Positions 59,621-64,000 of a stretch of DNA of 64,000 nt are shown here, one piece after another; position 1 is the first letter of the stretch, and each line of letters begins with the position of its first letter. This DNA is from Rudanella sp031411995 (GTDB lineage: Bacteria; Bacteroidota; Bacteroidia; Cytophagales; Spirosomataceae): NCBI GenBank assembly GCA_031411995.1, contig JANOCD010000093.1, forward strand, positions 103,044 to 167,043, given 5' to 3'. The translations under genes were made by a program, and so were the position numbers. The notes beneath the pieces were generated by a model, which worked only from the letters and a program-made list of their open reading frames with translations, was not told the DNA's origin and made no database searches.

Positions 59621-62560
59621 TTACAACTTCTCCCGCAGAAAATCAGCCGTGTAGTTTTCACCATGTGGTAGTTTTGCCATGTCTTCGGGGGTTCCCTCAA
59701 ACGTGACGTAGCCACCCGTTTCGCCCCCTTCCGGGCCAAGGTCGATGATGTGGTCGGCGCATTTGATGACTTCCATATTGTGCTCGATGATGATTACCGA
59801 ATCGCCTTGATCGACCAGCGCGTTGATGGCTTTGAGCAATTTGCGGATGTCGTGGAAGTGCAGGCCGGTGGTTGGTTCGTCGAAAATAAACAGCGTGCTA
59901 CCCTTGTTGCTGTTGCCTTTACCCAAGAACGAAGCCAACTTAACCCGTTGAGCCTCACCACCCGACAAGGTATTCGCCGATTGGCCCAAACCGATATAAC
60001 CCAAACCGACTTCCTGCAACGGCATCAGTTTATCAGCCATTTTGGGGTCGGCCTCGCGGAAAAAGCCGATGGCTTCGTCAACGGTCAGTTCCAGAATTTC
60101 GGAGATATTTTTGCCGTTGAGCGTCACCTCCAGCACCTCCTGCTTGAACCGGCGACCGTTGCAGCCTTCACATTTCAGGTAAATGTCGGCCATGAACTGC
60201 ATTTCCACTTTCACCTCGCCCTCGCCCTGGCAAACCTCGCAGCGGCCCCCGTCCACGTTGAACGAAAACTGACTGGGTTTGTAACCCCTTGATTTCGAGA
60301 GCTGTTGGTCAGCCATTGTCTGCCGCAGATAATCATAGGCTTTGATGTAGGTTACAGGGTTCGAGCGGCTCGACTTGCCAATCGGATTCTGGTCGATCAT
60401 CTCGATGGCATTGATCCGATCCAGACTCCCCATCAGTTCAGTATAGCGGCCTGCCTCTTCGGCCACGGCCCCCTTTTGGCGCGACAAAGCCGGGTACAAC
60501 ACCTTCCGAATCAGCGTACTCTTGCCCGACCCCGACACACCCGTCACCACTGTGAGCGTGTTCAGCGGGAACCGCACATCAACGTGTTTGAGGTTGTTTT
60601 CGTTGGCTCCTTTAATATCCAGAAAGTGCAACCCCTTCCGTCGGAATTTAGGCACCGGAATTGTTTCCTTACCCGTGAGAAAGTCGAGGGTATGAGATTT
60701 TAGTGATGAGTGATGAATGTTCTGAAACTCATCACTCATCGTTAATAACTCATCACTAATTACCCCTTGAAACACCAGATGCCCGCCACCCGTGCCGGCT
60801 TCGGGGCCAATGTCAATGAGTTGGTCGGCGGCCCGCATCACCTCTTCTTCGTGTTCTACCACAATCACAGTATTACCCATGTCGCGCAGGGACTCAAGCA
60901 CACTCACAAGGCGTTTGGTGTCGCGGGGGTGCAGGCCAATGCTGGGTTCATCCAGAATATACATGGAGCCAACCAGTGCCGAACCAAGCGAAGTTGCCAG
61001 TTTGATACGCTGATATTCACCACCTGACAGGCTGTTAGTTAGCCGGTTTAGGGTGAGATAGCCGAGACCAACCCGCTCCATATAATCCAGGCGATTTTTA
61101 ATCTCTACCAGAATCCGATTCGCCACTTTCTGCTGCGTTTCGGGCAGTTCCAGCGTGCGAAAATAAGCCGCCACCTCAGTAATGGGTTTGAGAACGATGT
61201 CGGTAATGGAAACGCCTATCCCTGCTCCCTGACCCAACTTCACATAACTTGCATCTTTCCTGAGCCTTGATCCCCGGCATTCGGGGCAGGTGGTTTTACC
61301 CCGGTAGCGCGACAGCATCACCCGGTATTGCACCTTGAATGTCTGGCTTTCGACCCACGAAAAAAAGCTATGCAAACCCGGGAAAAACCCGTTTCCGGTC
61401 CACAGAAGGTCTTTTTGTTCCTGCGTAAGCTCTTTGAAGGGACGGTGAATCGGGAAATCGAAACGGATACCATTTTTGAGCAGGGGTTTCAGAAACTCCT
61501 CACTCATTTTCTCACTCCGCCAGGGCGCAATGGCCCCTTCAAACACCGACAGACCCTTGTCAGGCACCACCAGATCGGGGTCGATACCCAGCACCTTGCC
61601 AAAGCCGTCGCACCGGCGGCAGGCTCCGTAGGGGTTATTAAACGTGAATAAATTCACGCTTGGCTCCTCAAACGTGATGCCGTCCATCTCGAATTTATCC
61701 GAGAACGTGCGCGACTCCTCCGACCCGTCTGTCCGTCCGCTAACATGCACCCGGCAAACGCTATCCCCCTCATTGAAAGCCGTTTGTACCGAATCGGAGA
61801 ACCGATATTGCGTGTCCTCGTCCGGTTCGCCGTTGTCATCGAACAACACGGTTCCCCGGTCCACTAGTAGTTCAAGATCGGCACTGTTTGCCAGTACATT
61901 AACTAAATCAGTATCCTGCTCCAGCAGCTCTTCAATCTGAGCCACTTTGCCGTCTACCACAATTCGGGTATAGCCTTTCTGGAGCAGAATTTTCAGTTCA
62001 TAGTTGAGTGTGCGGCCCTCGTGAATGAGGAGAGGGGTCATAATCATCACCCGCTGCGTGGAGCCATCGGCGTTGGGTTTCTGCGAGAAAATATGGTTGA
62101 CTACATCGGTGATCGTGTCCCGTTTCACCACCTCACCCGACACGGGTGAATAGGTCACGCCCGCCCGGGCGAAGAGCAGTTTCAGATAATCGTAAATTTC
62201 GGTGCTGGTGCCAACCGTGGAGCGAGGGTTGCGCGTGGATACCTTCTGTTCGATGGCAATGGCGGGCGAAACACCCCGGATGTAGTCCACATCGGGCTTC
62301 TCCATACGCCCCAAAAACTGGCGGGCGTAGCTGCTCAAACTTTCCACATACATCCGCTGTCCTTCGGCAAAGAGCGTGTCGAACGCAAGCGACGATTTGC
62401 CCGAACCCGACAAGCCCGTGAGGACCACCAATTTGTTGCGCGGAATGGCAACGTCAATGTTTTTCAGATTATGTACCTTCGCTCCTTTGATGACGATATA
62501 CTGTTTCGGATCGAGCGAGTCAATAGCAAGGTCGGGGCGTGTTTCAGCAGGTGTATTCAT
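59621..62560 (-). CDS. uvrA: Excinuclease ABC subunit A
   Basis: 979 aa. Two ABC ATPase halves: Walker A GLSGSGKSSLAFD and GVSGSGKSTLIRK, signatures LSGGEYQRIKLA and LSGGEAQRVKLA, and Cys pairs of the zinc modules (CRRCDGFG, CPECRGSRL, CEVCQGEG, CEGCNGRR). It finds DNA damage in nucleotide excision repair. An in-frame insertion of about 20 residues near 601-620, after HLVFQG, is coded by a palindromic TTAGTGATGAGT repeat (see 60700-60759) not expected in UvrA. Confidence 0.97.
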   Translation of the reverse strand: MNTPAETRPDLAIDSLDPKQYIVIKGAKVHNLKNIDVAIPRNKLVVLTGLSGSGKSSLAFDTLFAEGQRMYVESLSSYARQFLGRMEKPDVDYIRGVSPAIAIEQKVSTRNPRSTVGTSTEIYDYLKLLFARAGVTYSPVSGEVVKRDTITDVVNHIFSQKPNADGSTQRVMIMTPLLIHEGRTLNYELKILLQKGYTRIVVDGKVAQIEELLEQDTDLVNVLANSADLELLVDRGTVLFDDNGEPDEDTQYRFSDSVQTAFNEGDSVCRVHVSGRTDGSEESRTFSDKFEMDGITFEEPSVNLFTFNNPYGACRRCDGFGKVLGIDPDLVVPDKGLSVFEGAIAPWRSEKMSEEFLKPLLKNGIRFDFPIHRPFKELTQEQKDLLWTGNGFFPGLHSFFSWVESQTFKVQYRVMLSRYRGKTTCPECRGSRLRKDASYVKLGQGAGIGVSITDIVLKPITEVAAYFRTLELPETQQKVANRILVEIKNRLDYMERVGLGYLTLNRLTNSLSGGEYQRIKLATSLGSALVGSMYILDEPSIGLHPRDTKRLVSVLESLRDMGNTVIVVEHEEEVMRAADQLIDIGPEAGTGGGHLVFQGVISDELLTMSDEFQNIHHSSLKSHTLDFLTGKETIPVPKFRRKGLHFLDIKGANENNLKHVDVRFPLNTLTVVTGVSGSGKSTLIRKVLYPALSRQKGAVAEEAGRYTELMGSLDRINAIEMIDQNPIGKSSRSNPVTYIKAYDYLRQTMADQQLSKSRGYKPSQFSFNVDGGRCEVCQGEGEVKVEMQFMADIYLKCEGCNGRRFKQEVLEVTLNGKNISEILELTVDEAIGFFREADPKMADKLMPLQEVGLGYIGLGQSANTLSGGEAQRVKLASFLGKGNSNKGSTLFIFDEPTTGLHFHDIRKLLKAINALVDQGDSVIIIEHNMEVIKCADHIIDLGPEGGETGGYVTFEGTPEDMAKLPHGENYTADFLREKL
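60700..60759. repeat. Palindromic TTAGTGATGAGT repeat inside uvrA
   Basis: TTAGTGATGAGT (60700-60711) and its reverse complement (60748-60759) flank further copies of ACTCATCACTCATC at 727-740. The 60-bp element is a multiple of three and keeps the uvrA frame, adding about 20 residues (around ISDELLTMSDEFQNIHH). Confidence 0.75.
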
Positions 62561-62625
62561 TCAGTATGTTGTGCAAACCGTATCTGTAGGTTAACGGTTT
62601 TTCAGAAAAAGGAGTTTCAGAAATT

Positions 62626-63246
62626 ATGACCGAAGACTTTATCCGTTTGGGCGTTGCCCTGCTCATTGGCGGGCTTATTGGGGCCGAGCGCGAGTATCAC
62701 AGCAAAGCCGCCGGGTTCCGCACCATGATCATGATCTGCGTGGGATCGGCCCTGTTCACAATGGCCTCCGAGCGCATTGGCGGCTCCGGCGACCGCATTG
62801 CCGCCAACATTGTGAACGGCATTGGTTTTTTGGGAGCGGGCATCATTTTTAAGGAGGAAAACCGGGTGCGGGGCCTCACCACAGCCGCCACCGTTTGGGT
62901 GGTTGGTGCGTTGGGCATGTGCATTGGCGGAGGGCATTATGACATTGGCCTGGCAGGGGCTGTTGTGGTGTTGGGATGCCTATGGTTACTGTCGGATGCA
63001 TCCAACTGGATCGGTGCCAGAAACCGTCAGCGGGAGTATAAAATCGTTACGACCTTCAAAAACAAAACTTTAGCTCAGTACGAGACGTTTTTTAAAGAAT
63101 GCGGGCTGTCGCCACACCGGGGCCGACAAGAGCGTATAGGGAGTGAGATCATTGGCCGTTGGCAGGTCAACGGTTCCGACAAAGCCCACGAAAAGTGCAT
63201 CAAACGGCTCCTCAACGACCCGGAGGTGAAGGAGTTTGTTTTTTAA
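62626..63246 (+). CDS. MgtC/SapB-family membrane protein
   Basis: 206 aa. The N-terminal ~130 residues have four or five helices with the family motifs LIGGLIGAEREYHSKAAGFRTMIMICVGSALF and GIGFLGAGIIFKEENRVRGLTTAATVWVVGALG. A soluble ACT-like C-terminal domain follows. Relatives regulate magnesium or cation balance and ATP synthase. It is divergent from uvrA. Confidence 0.93.
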   Translation: MTEDFIRLGVALLIGGLIGAEREYHSKAAGFRTMIMICVGSALFTMASERIGGSGDRIAANIVNGIGFLGAGIIFKEENRVRGLTTAATVWVVGALGMCIGGGHYDIGLAGAVVVLGCLWLLSDASNWIGARNRQREYKIVTTFKNKTLAQYETFFKECGLSPHRGRQERIGSEIIGRWQVNGSDKAHEKCIKRLLNDPEVKEFVF

Positions 63247-63303
63247 GAAATTTCGGGCAACAGTATTTCGTTTACTAGTACAGTTTAGGACTTAAAATCA
63301 ACC

Positions 63304-63957
63304 ATGAGACATATCCGTCGTATTTTATTGGCTGTTGCTCTGCTGAGCAGCGGCATGGCTTTTGGCCAGATTTCGGAAGACCCCGAAGACCGCAATGGCG
63401 AAAGCAAGGGCCGCGAACCCCTCCGCACCCAAACCCCCGAAGGAAGGCCCCTGCCGTTTCTGCAACGGCTCCGGTTTGGGGGTGGTGTTAGTGCATTGCA
63501 ACTTGGCAATGCTCAATATGGCCGGCCTTTCATTATTGGCCTATCGCCGGTAGTGGCCTATCAGGCCAGTGAGAAGCTGGTTTTGGGTGTTGGTGTCGAC
63601 TATCAGTATGCCCGTTTAAAAGCCTTCGATACGGCAGGACAGCAGCTCAATCTGACTGCTAATCAGTATGGAGGGCGGGGATTTGTGATGTATGAGATCA
63701 TTCCAAACATTTTACCGGGTCTGTATGCCCACGGTGAACTGGCCAGTACGAGTATTCAAACCGGTTATAGCAACATTCCGGGTCAGGCTGCTCCGGGTCG
63801 CATCACCGTTACATCACCTTTGGTTGGAGCCACTTATTCGCAGCGCATTGGCCGCTTGGCCGGTATCAATGTATCGGCTTTGTACAATCTGAACTACACA
63901 TCACAGTCGCAGTATCTGTATAGCAGCCCGTTCGTCTTCCGGATCATGTTCTTCTGA
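63304..63957 (+). CDS. Putative outer-membrane beta-barrel protein
   Basis: 217 aa. Signal peptide ends GMAFGQ. After an acidic linker, amphipathic strands alternate (FGGGVSALQLGNAQYG, KLVLGVGVDYQYARL, FVMYEIIPNILPGLYAHGEL) and the protein ends with an aromatic FRIMFF, as outer-membrane barrels do. No specific family. The last 43 bases of the window after it show no feature. Confidence 0.8.
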   Translation: MRHIRRILLAVALLSSGMAFGQISEDPEDRNGESKGREPLRTQTPEGRPLPFLQRLRFGGGVSALQLGNAQYGRPFIIGLSPVVAYQASEKLVLGVGVDYQYARLKAFDTAGQQLNLTANQYGGRGFVMYEIIPNILPGLYAHGELASTSIQTGYSNIPGQAAPGRITVTSPLVGATYSQRIGRLAGINVSALYNLNYTSQSQYLYSSPFVFRIMFF

Positions 63958-64000
63958 GAAAAAAATTGGCACGGGGACAACGCGAATTGGGCTGATTTAC

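Overview
The window is chromosomal DNA from a Bacteroidota bacterium, most likely order Cytophagales near Spirosoma and relatives (inference). The signs are type IX secretion sorting tails, a PorP/SprF protein, OMP_b-brl/TonB-type barrels with carboxypeptidase-like N-termini, LytTR two-component genes, TAnnTTTG-type -7 boxes, and A-rich rather than Shine-Dalgarno leaders. No rRNA, tRNA, CRISPR array or transposase was recognised.

Positions 1-16563 form a dense RiPP (ribosomally made, post-translationally modified peptide) island with three unrelated precursor families. (i) On the minus strand, a 45-aa class I lanthipeptide-like precursor (4830-4967) is followed by a terminator-like hairpin and a full-length LanB dehydratase (1685-4774). 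(ii) Next on the same strand are two Cys-free double-Gly precursors and a radical SAM/SPASM maturase cut by the window edge (1-1578). (iii) On the plus strand, three related Cys precursors share the core signature C-P-x-x-N-[ST]-x-C. They are followed by a second radical SAM/SPASM enzyme, a TPR-like protein, an outer-membrane barrel, a protein joining a degenerate C39-like domain to a prolyl-4-hydroxylase-type oxygenase, a GIN-domain protein and two glycosyltransferases (7285-16563). Between the arms lies a LytS/LytTR two-component pair (5126-7022). A two-part direct repeat (TTAGTCGAG, 12 bp, TTxGTCTAA; 21-bp period) precedes each of the three precursor units. One regulator therefore probably controls all three.

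Positions 16565-25436 hold a WG-repeat membrane protein, a lipoprotein glycosidase, a cellulose-synthase-like transferase fused to a glycosidase-like domain, a YVTN beta-propeller lipoprotein and a 7TMR-DISM histidine kinase.

Positions 25564-34902 (minus) are a second unusual cluster: a TM/coiled-coil protein, an actin/Hsp70-like ATPase with a very long N-terminus, a tubulin/FtsZ-like protein, a small membrane protein, a vWA-like lipoprotein, and a cold-shock-like domain fused to a membrane domain. Palindromic repeats sit between these genes.

Positions 35063-63957 are mostly ordinary: two Uma2-type proteins, a Big_5-like lipoprotein, a Gfo/Idh oxidoreductase, an O-methyltransferase, a dolichol-phosphate-mannose-synthase-like transferase, a GH5-like enzyme, an RmlD-like reductase, a cyclophilin, a LolD-like ATPase, PurN, a CMD/SDR pair, a TSUP/persulfide-dioxygenase pair, the pyruvate dehydrogenase E1 beta subunit, a T9SS type A protein, a large PKD protein with a type B-like tail next to PorP/SprF, UvrA with an in-frame palindromic insertion, and MgtC.
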